DNA of 64,000 bases from CPC320 sp002336405 (GTDB taxonomy: Bacteria > Pseudomonadota > Alphaproteobacteria > Rhodobacterales > Rhodobacteraceae), in the NCBI GenBank assembly GCA_949372595.1, contig CASIAN010000013.1:82844-146843 (forward strand), written 5' to 3'. The notes below the pieces were generated by a model, which did no database searches, had not been told where the DNA came from, and was given only the letters and a program-made list of their open reading frames with translations. Within the stretch, counting starts at the first letter, position 1, and every line of letters begins with the position of its first letter. Both the position numbers and the translations under genes were made by a program. Shown in pieces: positions 54,454 through 63,807 of this stretch.

Positions 54454-54516
54454 TCTCTATCTCCTTCATAGCAAATATTGCTCGAAAGAGACCGGAAATA
54501 AACCGCGACAAGTCCA

Positions 54517-54832
54517 TCAACACGATGACCTGGTGTCAGCAACCGGATTAAGCGGGATTTGGCGATCCGCGCGTTAAACATGGCTGTGGCACTAAGGCAA
54601 CCACCCGAGGGCTGCATTCATCACGCTGACCGCGGATTGCAATATTGTTCAGGCGACTATCAAAAGCAGGTATCCAAGCATGGCTTCAGGGTCTCGATTA
54701 GCGGCAAAGGCAAATGTCATGATAAAGCCATGGTGGAGACGTGCTTGAAATCCATCAAGGCCAGACTGATCTGGCGCAACCGCTGGGAGACACGGCGACA
54801 GACTGAGATGACGATCTTCGAACACATCAATG
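54517..54832 (+). mobile_element. IS3 copy C, left fragment
   Basis: The 3' half of an IS3 orfB in the plus direction. Translated segments are RDLAIRALNMAVALRQPPEG, HHADRGLQYCSGDYQK and GKGKCHDKAMVETCLKSIKA; a Cys replaces a normally aromatic residue in VETCLKS. It stops at AATG (54829-54832) in the codons for HINGFYN, where the IS1111-type element begins, and resumes at 56204. Confidence 0.85.
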
Positions 54833-54914
54833 ATGGGGTGGATGCCCCACCCGATGGCATCGCAATGTGCCAGAATGGCAGAAGTTTAAACTGCCATCCA
54901 AACGAAGAGCATCC

Positions 54915-55940
54915 ATGGACAATGTTAGCATCTTAGGAATTGATTTACCAAAACAGAGCTTCCAACTGCACGGGGCTGCCGCTGATGGTTCTGGCGTGTT
55001 CCGCAAGAAATTGTCGCGCCCTCAGCTTACCGCGTTCCTGAGTGAGCTTCCAAGGTGCGTTGTTGCGATGGAGGCTGCGCTACATCCCATTATTGGGGCG
55101 TGAGATTGGCAAGCTTGGCCTTGAGGCGCGGCTTATCCCACCTGTTTACGTCACCCCGTTTGTGAAGCGCCAAAAGACCGATGCAAATGACGCAAAAGCG
55201 ATCGCGGAGGCAGCATCGCGTCCAACGATGCGCTACGTCTCGGTCAAAAGCACAGAACAACAGTCGCAGGGCATGGCCTTTCGAACACGAGATTTATTTG
55301 TCCGCCAACGCTCTCAGTTGGTAAATGCGTTGCGGGGTCATTCGGCAAAATACGGTGGCGTCGTCGCTTAAGGGATGGTTCAGTTCAGACGTATGATAAC
55401 CAGTTTTGATGAAGTTGCGGCTGACCTGCTGACAGAAATCTTAGGCCTTTGCCAAGCATACATTGATTAGATCGCTCTTTTTGACGAAAGGATTGGCGCG
55501 CTGGATCACGAGATCAAAGGCCGAGCAAAAACGGATGAAGCAACATCACGGCTTATGACGACCCCCGGAGTCGGGCCTATGTGTGCCACGACCATTCAGG
55601 CCTTTGCGCCGCCAATGGAGGAATTTTCAAATGGGCGTGAATTTGCAGCCCGGTGCGGTCTTGTACCAAAGCAGAAGTCAACCGGTGGACGACAAATCCT
55701 GGCTCGAACCTCAAAAATGGGACAGCGCGATATACAGCGATTGCTAATCACAGGCACAATGGCTGTCATCCGTTGGGCCATACGGAAAGGTCCACCACAC
55801 CTGGATCATGGCTTGCAAAGATGCCGGCCCACAAGCCTGGTATGCGTGTGGCGACTGCACTGGCAAACAAGCTTGCCCGTCCTGTTTGGGCGTTAACAAC
55901 CTCAAAACAGACCTATCGAATTCCACCGCTGGCAGCATAA
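54915..55940 (+). pseudogene. IS110-family DEDD transposase, broken
   Basis: Fragments of an IS110 recombinase in several frames. The N-terminal RuvC-like part reads MDNVSILGIDLPKQSFQLHG (first Asp) and VKRQKTDANDAKAIAEAAS (later acidic residues). The C-terminal transposase_20 part reads MTTPGVGPMCATTIQAF with RQILARTSKMGQRDIQRLL. Breaks occur near 55085, near 55365, at TAG near 55470 and near 55795. The last frame ends IPPLAA at 55940. Confidence 0.85.
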
Positions 55941-56203
55941 GCTTTGCACCATGCGTTGGAGTAAACCGGCGATGTGAGAAGGGCGAAGGAGCGTAAGCAA
56001 CCCCGGTCTTAAGACGGGGTTGGGAAGACCAGATAGAAACCAAAAGCCACGTGCTCGTATCAACGATTTGGACCTAATCCACGGACATCATACACGCCAG
56101 CAGCGTATAAAAGCTGCATATACAGGCCGGACACACGACTGCACTGATCCCTTGTTCCAGGCAATCTGAAAACCTTCTTGCATTGAAAGGGGCATCCACA
56201 CAC
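55941..56203 (+). other. Long non-coding right end of the IS1111-type element
   Basis: 263 bp with several stem-loops, including AACCCC/GGGGTT around GTCTTAAGAC at 55999-56022. In the IS1111 group the right end is where the bridge RNA that pairs with donor and target DNA is expected. I could not fold it or identify the guide loops by eye. Confidence 0.4.
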
Positions 56204-56319
56204 GGATTCTATAACTCGCGCCACCGCCATTCATCGCAGGGGGGCGAAAGTCCCTTGGCCTTTGAACGAAAGGCTGAGTAAATGTGTTGATAGACCGGAA
56301 CCTAAGCGTGACAAGACCA
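56204..56319 (+). mobile_element. IS3 copy C, right fragment
   Basis: The end of orfB (FYNSRHRHSSQGGESPLAFERKAE) and the right terminal repeat, which matches that of copy B (GACCGGAACCTAAGCGTGAC and on). It continues the fragment that ends at 54832. Confidence 0.85.
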
Positions 56320-56431
56320 GTATGCTTTGAGTTCTGATAGGCTAAAACTTCTGCAAAATGTTATGCAAAGATCACAAGGTGAAAATAATTTTCCCCGTGT
56401 GCGATTGTTTTATGTATTTTGATAAAATAAA

Positions 56432-56508
56432 TGGCGGTCACAGCAGGATTCGAACCTGCGACCTCTCGCTTCGGAGGCGAGCACTCTATCCAGCTGAGCT
56501 ATGCAACC
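56432..56508 (-). tRNA. tRNA-Arg (CCG)
   Basis: A 77 nt cloverleaf on the minus strand. The acceptor arm GGTTGCA pairs with TGTGACC (two G-T pairs), the anticodon stem CTCGC/GCGAG encloses CTCCGAA with anticodon CCG, the T arm is AGGTTCGAATCCT-like, and CCA is encoded. It bounds the insertion-sequence cluster on the right. Confidence 0.94.
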
Positions 56509-57105
56509 ACACCCTACTAATGCTCACAGCACAACAATTTCGTCAAGCCATTATCCTGAGTGCTATTTCAACACTGTGAGTAATCCTTACGATGCAGACC
56601 TATTATTGAAAAACAGAGGCTACTGTCTGAAAGATTCAATCTTTGGATACCGGCCAAGTTCCATTTGCTTATACAAGTACAAGAGCCATGGGACAAGTCT
56701 AGCAGAAACCAGCGTACTATAATGCTTGCCATGTCGCTGTCAGCCACTGCCTATCGCTATAGGTGCCCTTACACTCAGGCCAAGGCTTGTTTTGTTTTAT
56801 CTTCTCGGGTCGTCGTGTCATAACGTGGCCCATCTGAGAAACCGGTCCGGTTTCTGCAACGACTTCCCTTAAAATTGACATGGATTGCCAAACTGCAAGC
56901 TGTTTTCGACCCTTTTGAAGGGTAGACAAATTTTCATATTTCATAAGGGCTTTGTGGAGTGATTATTTACTTAATTAACGTTGATATATATAATTGAAAA
57001 TCCACATGCCATCTTTGGCCTGACAATCGCTATTCTTAAAATTTGGGCTTTTTAGAGCGGGCGACTTTGTCTAGTCTTTTATAAAAGCACATTAGGTGAA
57101 ATCTT
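56509..57105. other. Spacer between tRNA-Arg and the Sel1 gene
   Basis: About 600 bp. A 75-codon minus-strand frame at 56717-56944 (MKYENLSTLQKGRKQLAVWQ) has no known family and no clear ribosome site. The right part is AT-rich and should contain the Sel1 gene promoter. Confidence 0.4.
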
Positions 57106-58242
57106 ATGAGACTACTTCGCACGACGACACTTTCAATTGTTCTAGTATTTGGGGCTGGCGCAATTTGGGCACAGGACCTTCAGGAGGGCTCTGCTACATC
57201 TAATGCGCAGGATTACGCCATAGCGTTGAAAAAATCGCAATTTCTTGCTGAGCAAGGGCATGCAGAAGCCCAATACAATCTTGGAGTAAGTTATGAAACA
57301 GGCCAAGGCATTGCCCAAGACAATACTGAGGCAGTGAAGTGGTACCAACTTGCGGCAGAGCAAGGGCAAGTCGACGCTCAAAGAAACCTCGGCTTTATGT
57401 ATGAAACTGGCAAAGGCATTGCCCAAGACGGTGCAGAGGCTGTGAAGTGGTATCAGCTTGCGGCAGAGCAAGGGCATGCAGTGGCCCAATATAAAATTGG
57501 TTTGGTTTATCAGACTGGCGAAGGCGTCGGCGCGGATGATGCTGTGGCTGTTAAGTGGTATCGTCTGGCGGCTCAGCAAGGGTATTCAGAAGCTCAGAAT
57601 AATCTTGGTGGGATGTATGAAACTGGCAAAGGCATTGCTGAAGACGATACTGAAGCAGTGAAATGGTATCGTCGGGCTGCCGAACAAGGGCACGCGGATG
57701 CGCAATATAATCTGGGTTTTATGTACTATGCGGGTAATGGGGTGGGTCAGGATGATGCGGAGGCTCTAAAATGGTATTTACTCGCGGCAGAGCAAGGCGC
57801 GGACGCGCAATTTGATCTTGGTGTTATGTATGAAACTGGCAAAGGCGTTGCGAAAGACAATACTGAGGCTGTGAAATGGTATCAACTTGCCGCCGACCAA
57901 GGGCATGCGGACGCTCAAAAGCAGCTTGGGTTTATGCATGATGCGGGCAAAGGCGTGCCGCAAGATGATGCTAAGGCCGTTGAATGGTATCGTCTCGCGG
58001 CAGAGCAAGGGCATGTGAAGGCTCAGAACAATATCGGAAATATGTATTATTACGGCGCCGGTGTTCTGCAGGACAATGTCAGAGCCTATATGTGGTACAA
58101 CATAGCGGCAGCCAACGGGAACAAAAGGTCGGCTAAATGGCGCGGCGCAACGGCTGACAAAATGACATTGGCAGATGTCTCTCTTGCGCAAAATATGGCG
58201 CAGGAATGTATGAACAGCGACTATAAGGACTGTGGGTGGTAA
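57106..58242 (+). CDS. Secreted Sel1-repeat protein
   Basis: A 378-residue protein with a Sec signal (LRTTTLSIVLVFGAGAIWA). About eight Sel1-like repeats of 36 residues follow, each close to AQYNLGVSYETGQGI and EAVKWYQLAAEQGH. They form an alpha-helical solenoid for protein binding in the periplasm. Repeats are also very similar as DNA, which suggests recent expansion. The C-terminus (AQNMAQECMNSDYKDCGW) has two Cys that might form a disulfide. AGGTG lies about 8 nt before the ATG. Confidence 0.88.
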   Translation: MRLLRTTTLSIVLVFGAGAIWAQDLQEGSATSNAQDYAIALKKSQFLAEQGHAEAQYNLGVSYETGQGIAQDNTEAVKWYQLAAEQGQVDAQRNLGFMYETGKGIAQDGAEAVKWYQLAAEQGHAVAQYKIGLVYQTGEGVGADDAVAVKWYRLAAQQGYSEAQNNLGGMYETGKGIAEDDTEAVKWYRRAAEQGHADAQYNLGFMYYAGNGVGQDDAEALKWYLLAAEQGADAQFDLGVMYETGKGVAKDNTEAVKWYQLAADQGHADAQKQLGFMHDAGKGVPQDDAKAVEWYRLAAEQGHVKAQNNIGNMYYYGAGVLQDNVRAYMWYNIAAANGNKRSAKWRGATADKMTLADVSLAQNMAQECMNSDYKDCGW

Positions 58243-58464
58243 CGATAGTAAAGCGCCACCATCAGCTTTTTAACTTTACAAGTCGGCCAGCCCCCTATGC
58301 GTCTAGCGCTTGTCGGGGTTATTGCGGTGAAAAGTTTCTCATTGAGCGCCCTCAGGATTATTGTGGAAAAAGTAATTGTTTTGGATCATCATGCAGGTGC
58401 ATCTTCTCTACATTCTGTCTTACTGTTGAATGTGACTATGAACTGACCCGTTAGCCCCATAAAT
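58243..58464. other. Short spacer before the IS21 remnant
   Basis: About 220 bp without a gene or a repeat that I can name. Confidence 0.4.
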
Positions 58465-58527
58465 TGTCACTGAGAATTGGCCCATGTGAACACATTATCC
58501 TGACGGTTTTGTTCAGGGAGACATGGA

Positions 58528-59706
58528 GTGATAGACATGAAATTTTTGAGCGTTATTCGATGCTGGGCATTACGGGACAAAATGCCAATACGAGAGATTG
58601 CCCGACGGACGGGTTTGTCTCGGAATACGATTAAGAAGTACCTTCGCGAAGGTGCGGTAGACCCAAAGTTCAAGACGCTCCGGCGTCAAAGCAAACTGGA
58701 TCTTTGCGCGGATTGTTTGTCAGCGTGGCTTTTGGCCCAGACGCGGAAGTCTCGCAAAGACCTGCGCAACGTTAAGCTGCTGCATGAAGATCTGGTAAGC
58801 TGGGCTACGATCGGTCCTACGAGCGTGTCGCAGCCTTTGGGCGTACTTGGCGCGCAGATCGGCACCCTGCCCAGTAAACGACGGGACGCGGCACCTAAGT
58901 GCTTTTGGTGTTCGAACCCGATGAAGCCTTCCAGTTCGATCGGAGCGATGACTGGGCCAACATCGGCGGTGAACGGGTTAAACTGCAGACGGCCCATATC
59001 AAGCGCTCGCATAGTCGGGCATTCCTAGTGCGGGCTTATCGGTTGCAAACCCATGAGATGCTGTTTGACGCCCAGTGGCATGCCTTGTGCGTCTTTGGCG
59101 GCATCCCCGGTCGGGGCATCTATGACAACATGAAGACGGCAGTAGACCGTGTTGGTCGTGGCAAACAGCGCGACATCAATGCGCGCTTCAAAGCGATGGC
59201 CAGCCATTACGTTTTTGAGCCTGAGTTTTGCAATCCAGCCGCAGGCTGGGAGAAGGGCCAAGTTGACAAGAACGTCTGGGATGCAAGCAACCGTTTGTGG
59301 CAGGTCATGCCTGTCTTCAAGGATTTATATAAGCTGAACCAGTGGCTTGAAGATCGCTCTATCGCCCTTTGGTCCGAGATAGCGCTCCGGGAATTGCCTG
59401 GTTCAGTTGCCGATGCTTAGAAGGCAGAGAGGCCTGTGCTGATGGTCCTGCGCCTGCCTTTGACGGCTTTTCAGAGCATAGCAACAGTGTGTTTCCAACG
59501 TGTTTGATAACGTTTGAACGCAACCGGTACAGCGTTTCCCGCCAGTTTTGCGAGCCGTCCCATCAGCCTGTAGGTTTATCCAGAACGGTTGGTCGTTGTC
59601 GCTGAAGATCAAACCGTTTGCACCCATGAGCGCATTATTGAATGGTCACATCGCAAGCCCAGCAGGGTCATCTATGATTGGCGCCATTATTGTGCGGTCA
59701 TTCAGC
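58528..59706 (+). pseudogene. IstA transposase of IS21 family, broken
   Basis: The N-terminal helix-turn-helix (MPIREIARRTGLSRNTIKKYL) is intact. The frame shifts near 58800, where the reading continues as YDRSYERVAAFGRTWRA with two TAA codons (near 58873 and 58891). The rve domain (FEPDEAFQFDRSDDWANIGG; FGGIPGRGIYDNMKTAV; FCNPAAGWEKGQVD) follows to 59420. Later parts (FERNRYSV; HERIIEWSH; IYDWRHYCAVIQR) are in other frames and stop at the deletion junction near 59706. Confidence 0.85.
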
Positions 59707-59707
59707 G

Positions 59708-59853
59708 ATGCAAAGAGGATAACAGCGCTCCATGACCAGCTCACTGACCGCTGCCACATCCTCGAAACTGGCAACGACAGCTACCGCTTTAAAGCCAGCT
59801 CAGAAGCCGCCAAGACAACAACAAAGGAGAGCGCCACTTTGACCAAAGCATAG
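59708..59853 (+). pseudogene. C-terminal fragment of IstB
   Basis: DAKRITALHDQLTDRCHILE and then TGNDSYRFKASSEAAK match the C-terminus of the IstB helper ATPase. All Walker motifs are missing. The fragment directly follows the istA remnant in a different frame, so an internal deletion removed the end of istA and most of istB. Confidence 0.8.
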
Positions 59854-60035
59854 CCGACGATGCGTACCCAAGAGCGCGTCAAATCTTGGTGAAAATACAG
59901 GGTCAGTTCTCAGTGACTTTAAACACTCTTACTACAGAACTTGTGTTTTGAACGGTTGGAAATATCAATTTCCCCTTAAAATAAATTCATTCGTACTATT
60001 CTTTATCGTCAAAATAATAAAAATTGGATATTATT

Positions 60036-61913
60036 TTAGAAGTCCAGTATGTACAGGGCACCGATTATAAACTCCCCTTTCTCTTTTCTTAGGTTCGTTT
60101 TTTCGAAACCAGACAGCCGAAAGTCAAATTTCTTGCACAGGCTCTCGATATAGGATTTCGAGTGTGAAAACCGGCCCGTTGATTCTAGGACAAACTCTTT
60201 TTCTTCAGTATGCTCTGTTGAAAACGACAAGCATCCATTTCTTAGGTTCCGGGATTTTATTAGGCGAAAGACCTCGGAAACTTCGCCCAGATAAATAAAT
60301 ACGTCTGTAGCGATGAAGTGATTAAAATCGAGTGTTTCAGTTGCCAAATAATCTAGTATGTCACCGTGCGCTAAGCTGTCGTAAACATCTTTCTTTCTGG
60401 CCTCCTCAATCATAAACTTTGACAAGTCGAGGCCCTCTAGATTGCTACAAAATTGCCTAACTTCCACTCCAACAAGCCCTGTGCCGCAACCTAAATCCAA
60501 AACGGACCCTAATGAGCCATTGCAATGGTTTGCGACAATCAACTCAGAAAGAATTTTAGGAGTGTGATATTCTAGGTCGTCAACAAGAGACCGTTCAAAT
60601 TTGAAGGCACAACTATCAAACAGTTTTTCGACATAGGCCCGAGGAGCAGAACGGGTAGTTTCTCCGGTTAAAGAGGCCAAAATATGCCTGACTTCTGGAT
60701 AGTTAGGCGTGATATGCAATGCCCTTTCAAAGCTGTTAATCGCTGCGTTTAATTCGCCCTTTTCCTGCAATGCATTCCCGATATTGCAATAGGCTTCTGC
60801 ATAGTCAGGTTTGATCTGCAAAGCCTTCTGCAAGCATTCTATCGCCGCATCCAGTTCAAACATATCCAGAAGAACAGTCCCCATATTGTTATGTGCTTCC
60901 GCATAGTCAGGTTTGATTTTTATGGCTTTTTTATAACAATCTAAGGCTGCTGGGAATTCTCCCTTATTTTTTAGTGAAATGCCCATGTTATAATAGGCAT
61001 TCGCATCGCCTGGCTTGATCCTTAGGACTTGTTTATAGCAGTCAATCGCAGTGTCCAGTTCTCCTTTATTTTTTAGGGCAACAGCTATGTTGTTGTATGC
61101 ATTCGCGTAGTTTGGGGCAATTTCGATCGCAACCCGATAGCATTCAATCGCTTCGTCTAGTACACCCTTATCTTGAAGTGCATTCCCTAGGTTATAATAT
61201 ATTTCAGCATCGTGAGGTTCGATCAAAAGTGCTTTTCTGTAATTTTTTATGGCAGAATCTAATTCACCCTTATCCATTAGTGTGGTGCCCAGATTATTAT
61301 AAGCCTCTGAGTAATTAGCTTGAGAGTTGATCGCTTTTTGATAGTACTCAACCGCGGCATCTAAATCATTATTAACCTGAAATGTGTTGCCTATATTATA
61401 ATAGGTCTCAGCATCATCCGGCTTTATATCAAGTATTTTTTTATAGGTACTCACTGCAGAAATTAATTGACCACTATTCTTCAAAGTAATGCCCAAATTC
61501 ATATAGGCATCGGTATAGTCCGGCTTGATCTGTATTGCCTTTTGATAATTTTCTATGGCGGCGTCATGATTTTGTAGTTTTCTATTTACCTCGGCCAACA
61601 TGATATGCACTTGGAAATTATGAGAATAATCTTTTGCGATCTGTTCTGCTAGTGGTAAGAATTTAAGAAAATTCCCCTGATTATAAAGATTGATTAATTC
61701 CTCCAGTTGATCTCGGGACGGTTCCGAATTATCAGGACTATTGTGAATAATTCTTGATTGTTTGGTTTGATTTTCTTGTTGCAATTTCCAGTCGTCAACT
61801 GCTTGTAATAGATTTCCTTTTCGGAAAAATTTCGATGCGATGGCGCGAACAGGTTTTAAACGATCATGGAGGTGTATTAATAAACTTTTAATTGATGAGA
61901 TTTCCATTTTCAT
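60036..61913 (-). CDS. TPR-repeat protein with C-terminal SAM methyltransferase domain
   Basis: A 625-residue protein. After a basic N-terminal region, about ten 34-residue TPRs run from roughly residue 85 to 430 (for example AAIENYQKAIQIKPDYTDAY). A class I methyltransferase domain follows, with motif I SVLDLGCGTGLVGVEV near residue 470 and DLSKFMIEEARKKD after it. The TPRs probably choose the protein target; the substrate is unknown. The gene is AT-rich compared with the core genes, which suggests transfer. It has no operon partner. Confidence 0.88.
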   Translation of the reverse strand: MKMEISSIKSLLIHLHDRLKPVRAIASKFFRKGNLLQAVDDWKLQQENQTKQSRIIHNSPDNSEPSRDQLEELINLYNQGNFLKFLPLAEQIAKDYSHNFQVHIMLAEVNRKLQNHDAAIENYQKAIQIKPDYTDAYMNLGITLKNSGQLISAVSTYKKILDIKPDDAETYYNIGNTFQVNNDLDAAVEYYQKAINSQANYSEAYNNLGTTLMDKGELDSAIKNYRKALLIEPHDAEIYYNLGNALQDKGVLDEAIECYRVAIEIAPNYANAYNNIAVALKNKGELDTAIDCYKQVLRIKPGDANAYYNMGISLKNKGEFPAALDCYKKAIKIKPDYAEAHNNMGTVLLDMFELDAAIECLQKALQIKPDYAEAYCNIGNALQEKGELNAAINSFERALHITPNYPEVRHILASLTGETTRSAPRAYVEKLFDSCAFKFERSLVDDLEYHTPKILSELIVANHCNGSLGSVLDLGCGTGLVGVEVRQFCSNLEGLDLSKFMIEEARKKDVYDSLAHGDILDYLATETLDFNHFIATDVFIYLGEVSEVFRLIKSRNLRNGCLSFSTEHTEEKEFVLESTGRFSHSKSYIESLCKKFDFRLSGFEKTNLRKEKGEFIIGALYILDF

Positions 61914-62574
61914 TTTTTTAAAAATACTCCTTAGAGGTATTATCGTCGCTATTTTGGTCCTTAAGAGCTCTCAGTTAACACGTTTTTGACTTTTTTATTT
62001 CTATTTTCTTTATGATAGATTTAACCAATATTTAAAAGTCATACTACATTTTGACTTAAGATTATCGGTAAGCGACTGTTGCCTTCTTGTCTGACCTATA
62101 ATTCTCACGACATCAACGCATCTAGCCAATTGAGGGTGTTTTTCCCAATATGTCTTACAACCCGCTGGCTTTGTGGATGTTCTACTAGTGGCTGGTCCGC
62201 TCAGTGATTTGCTCGGCCCACGGGTGCTGTTGAAGGCTCTGCCTGTAGAAAACTTATGTCGACAATCGACATTTTGAAACAGTTTGATGGAGCTAAAATT
62301 TTGCAAGAAAGAGTTCGTGCGCCGCATTCCATCATCTGTAAGTCTCAATAGTTTTCTTCAGAGCCAATGGCTTTATTCAGATCAGTGAGACTGAAACCGT
62401 GTATGCGCCACTATACTGGCAATGTTTTTCGCGCGCCCGGGACGAAGGGCATATTGCCACAGATCACCATCGCGTCTTGATTTTTTTCAATCATTATGCA
62501 GCTTTGAACGGGTCGTTTAATATAAGATTTGACAAAAAAACTGCTACATGAATGCTTGTTTATAAGAAAAACCG
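61914..62574. other. Gene-free AT-rich stretch
   Basis: About 660 bp. A 112-codon minus-strand frame (62010-62348) has no recognised feature. Several uneven base-composition blocks suggest remnants, but no element could be named. Confidence 0.35.
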
Positions 62575-63099
62575 TTATTTGTCGCTTCGAATGAAATTCG
62601 TCCAGGTATTGCTAAATTCGCCGCTTTGCTGCCACGCTTCGCCATCTCTGCAGCCCGCCTCGTATCCATCTATCCATATATCTGAAGTTGTCAGATCGCC
62701 TTCTAGGTATTCCAATAGATCTGCCCGCTCTTTGTCTGAGAAAACTCTTGCGATAACCGTCTTTGTAAAAGGTGAAACCCTATCGATGACGTTTTTATAA
62801 TTTCTGAGCTCCATAACACTGTCAAATGTTGAGTAGGCCATAAATCCATGGACATAGCCAATGCTAAACGGACTTGTGATTCGATCATAGTTGTCTCTGT
62901 AATCAATTACGGTAAGGTTGCCCTTAATGCGTTTTAGGGGGTAGATGACATTATTATCATAGTTACTTTGATGCTGTTGAGGTAAAGGTGCCTCAGCATC
63001 GAAAATGCCTGAGGACTGCTGGACAATCACGAACACCACCCCGGATACGATTATTGCAATAATCAGCAATATTAGCAGAACCTCCATTACGTCGGCCAA
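62575..63099 (-). CDS. Hypothetical protein with an N-terminal membrane helix
   Basis: A 174-residue protein. Residues 5-27 form one hydrophobic helix (VLLILLIIAIIVSGVVFVIV); the rest is soluble, with a patch SIGYVHGFMAYSTFDSV near residue 78 and DGYEAGCRDGEAWQQSGEF near residue 147. The latter is probably periplasmic. I do not recognise the family. It is isolated between two gene-free stretches. Confidence 0.6.
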   Translation of the reverse strand: MADVMEVLLILLIIAIIVSGVVFVIVQQSSGIFDAEAPLPQQHQSNYDNNVIYPLKRIKGNLTVIDYRDNYDRITSPFSIGYVHGFMAYSTFDSVMELRNYKNVIDRVSPFTKTVIARVFSDKERADLLEYLEGDLTTSDIWIDGYEAGCRDGEAWQQSGEFSNTWTNFIRSDK

Positions 63100-63807
63100 T
63101 TATTGTTTAAGTGGAGAGTGTCGTAGTTGATCCCGTTAAGAGATCTTTTTTGGGCAACGTCATGCCTAAACTTTGCACATACACCCGGGAAGAGCGCAGG
63201 ATTGGCCTTGCTGCTTTTATGTCTCGAGTGGTTCATTTTCTGTTTTGGTAAAATTTTCTATAAGTTGAAGTTGTGGCATTTCCGGTCCCATCTAGCAAGT
63301 TGCTTTGGGAACTGTGCAGTAGGTCGTCTAACCTTGCAGCGCGGCGATTTCAATATTTAGCATTAAATAATATAATTTACCAAAAGTATGCGGTGCGAGG
63401 ATTATGGCCACAAGCACATTATTTCAAAAGATTTTTTGTCGTTTTGGTGGGTCTGTAGTTTAATGCGGGGAGAAATTGAGGCGTAGCAATCCAAAAAGAT
63501 AGATTTTTGCCTGGGTCTGCCGTCTGTAACCTGAGCCGAACACTGAATAATCAGAGCGCTGCATAAAGCAAATCAAATATTTTAATATGCGTATTTTCCG
63601 TCTTAGATAATATTTCCGTGGCATCATGCTTTTCAGAAATTAATAGCCTTGAGCGGTGTTATGGCGGCCCATGCAGAGAAAACGGCGATCTTGTCTTTTT
63701 ATGTCAAATATATTTTTTTAAAAACTGCCAAAAGTGGCCTCTTAATATACTCGAGTTGCGCTATGCCGCCGCATCAAAATCACAACCGCGTCCAGTTATC
63801 ATAAATT
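63100..63807. other. Gene-free stretch
   Basis: About 700 bp with only short open frames (63127-63360, 63273-63458, 63618-63839) that show no family features or ribosome sites. No tRNA, repeat or terminator was noticed. Confidence 0.4.

Larger units (their letters stand above)
53223..54516 (-). mobile_element. IS3-family insertion sequence, copy B (inactive)
   Basis: About 1.29 kb on the minus strand. The two ends are imperfect inverted repeats: TGGTCTTGTCACGCTTACG at 53223 and, read from 54516, TGGACTTGTCGCGGTTTAT, both continuing into CCGGTCTC. It holds an intact orfA and a broken orfB. The end at 54516 abuts the interior of IS3 copy C, so copy B cut off the 5' part of that copy. No target duplication was found. 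Confidence 0.85.
54833..56203 (+). mobile_element. IS110-family element, IS1111 type, inserted in IS3 copy C
   Basis: About 1.37 kb. Subterminal inverted repeats GTGGATGCCCC (54838-54848) and GGGGCATCCAC (56189-56199) are perfect over 11 bp, a mark of the IS1111 group. The left end before the transposase ATG is 82 bp; the right end after the transposase stop is 263 bp. Joining 54832 to 56204 restores the IS3 orfB reading (AAT GGA TTC TAT AAC), which defines the insertion boundaries. Confidence 0.85.
58465..59918 (+). mobile_element. IS21-family element with a large internal deletion
   Basis: About 1.45 kb, against roughly 2.3-2.5 kb for intact members. The left end TGTCACTGAGAATTGGCCC at 58465 and the right end near 59917, reverse complemented to GTCACTGAGAACTGACCC, form the terminal repeats. 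It retains most of istA in broken form and only the last 48 codons or so of istB. Confidence 0.85.

Noticed and set aside
53153..56431. Integrative element using the tRNA as attachment site
   Set aside because: No integrase gene and no repeat of the tRNA 3' end was found; insertion sequences alone explain the segment.
56717..56944. 75-codon minus-strand frame after tRNA-Arg
   Set aside because: No recognised family and no clear ribosome site; not enough support to call a gene.
57240..58060. CRISPR-like array from regularly spaced DNA repeats
   Set aside because: The periodicity is that of 36-residue Sel1 repeats inside an open coding frame, with no separate spacers.
62010..62348. 112-codon minus-strand frame as a transposase remnant
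   Set aside because: No transposase motif could be identified in any frame of this stretch.
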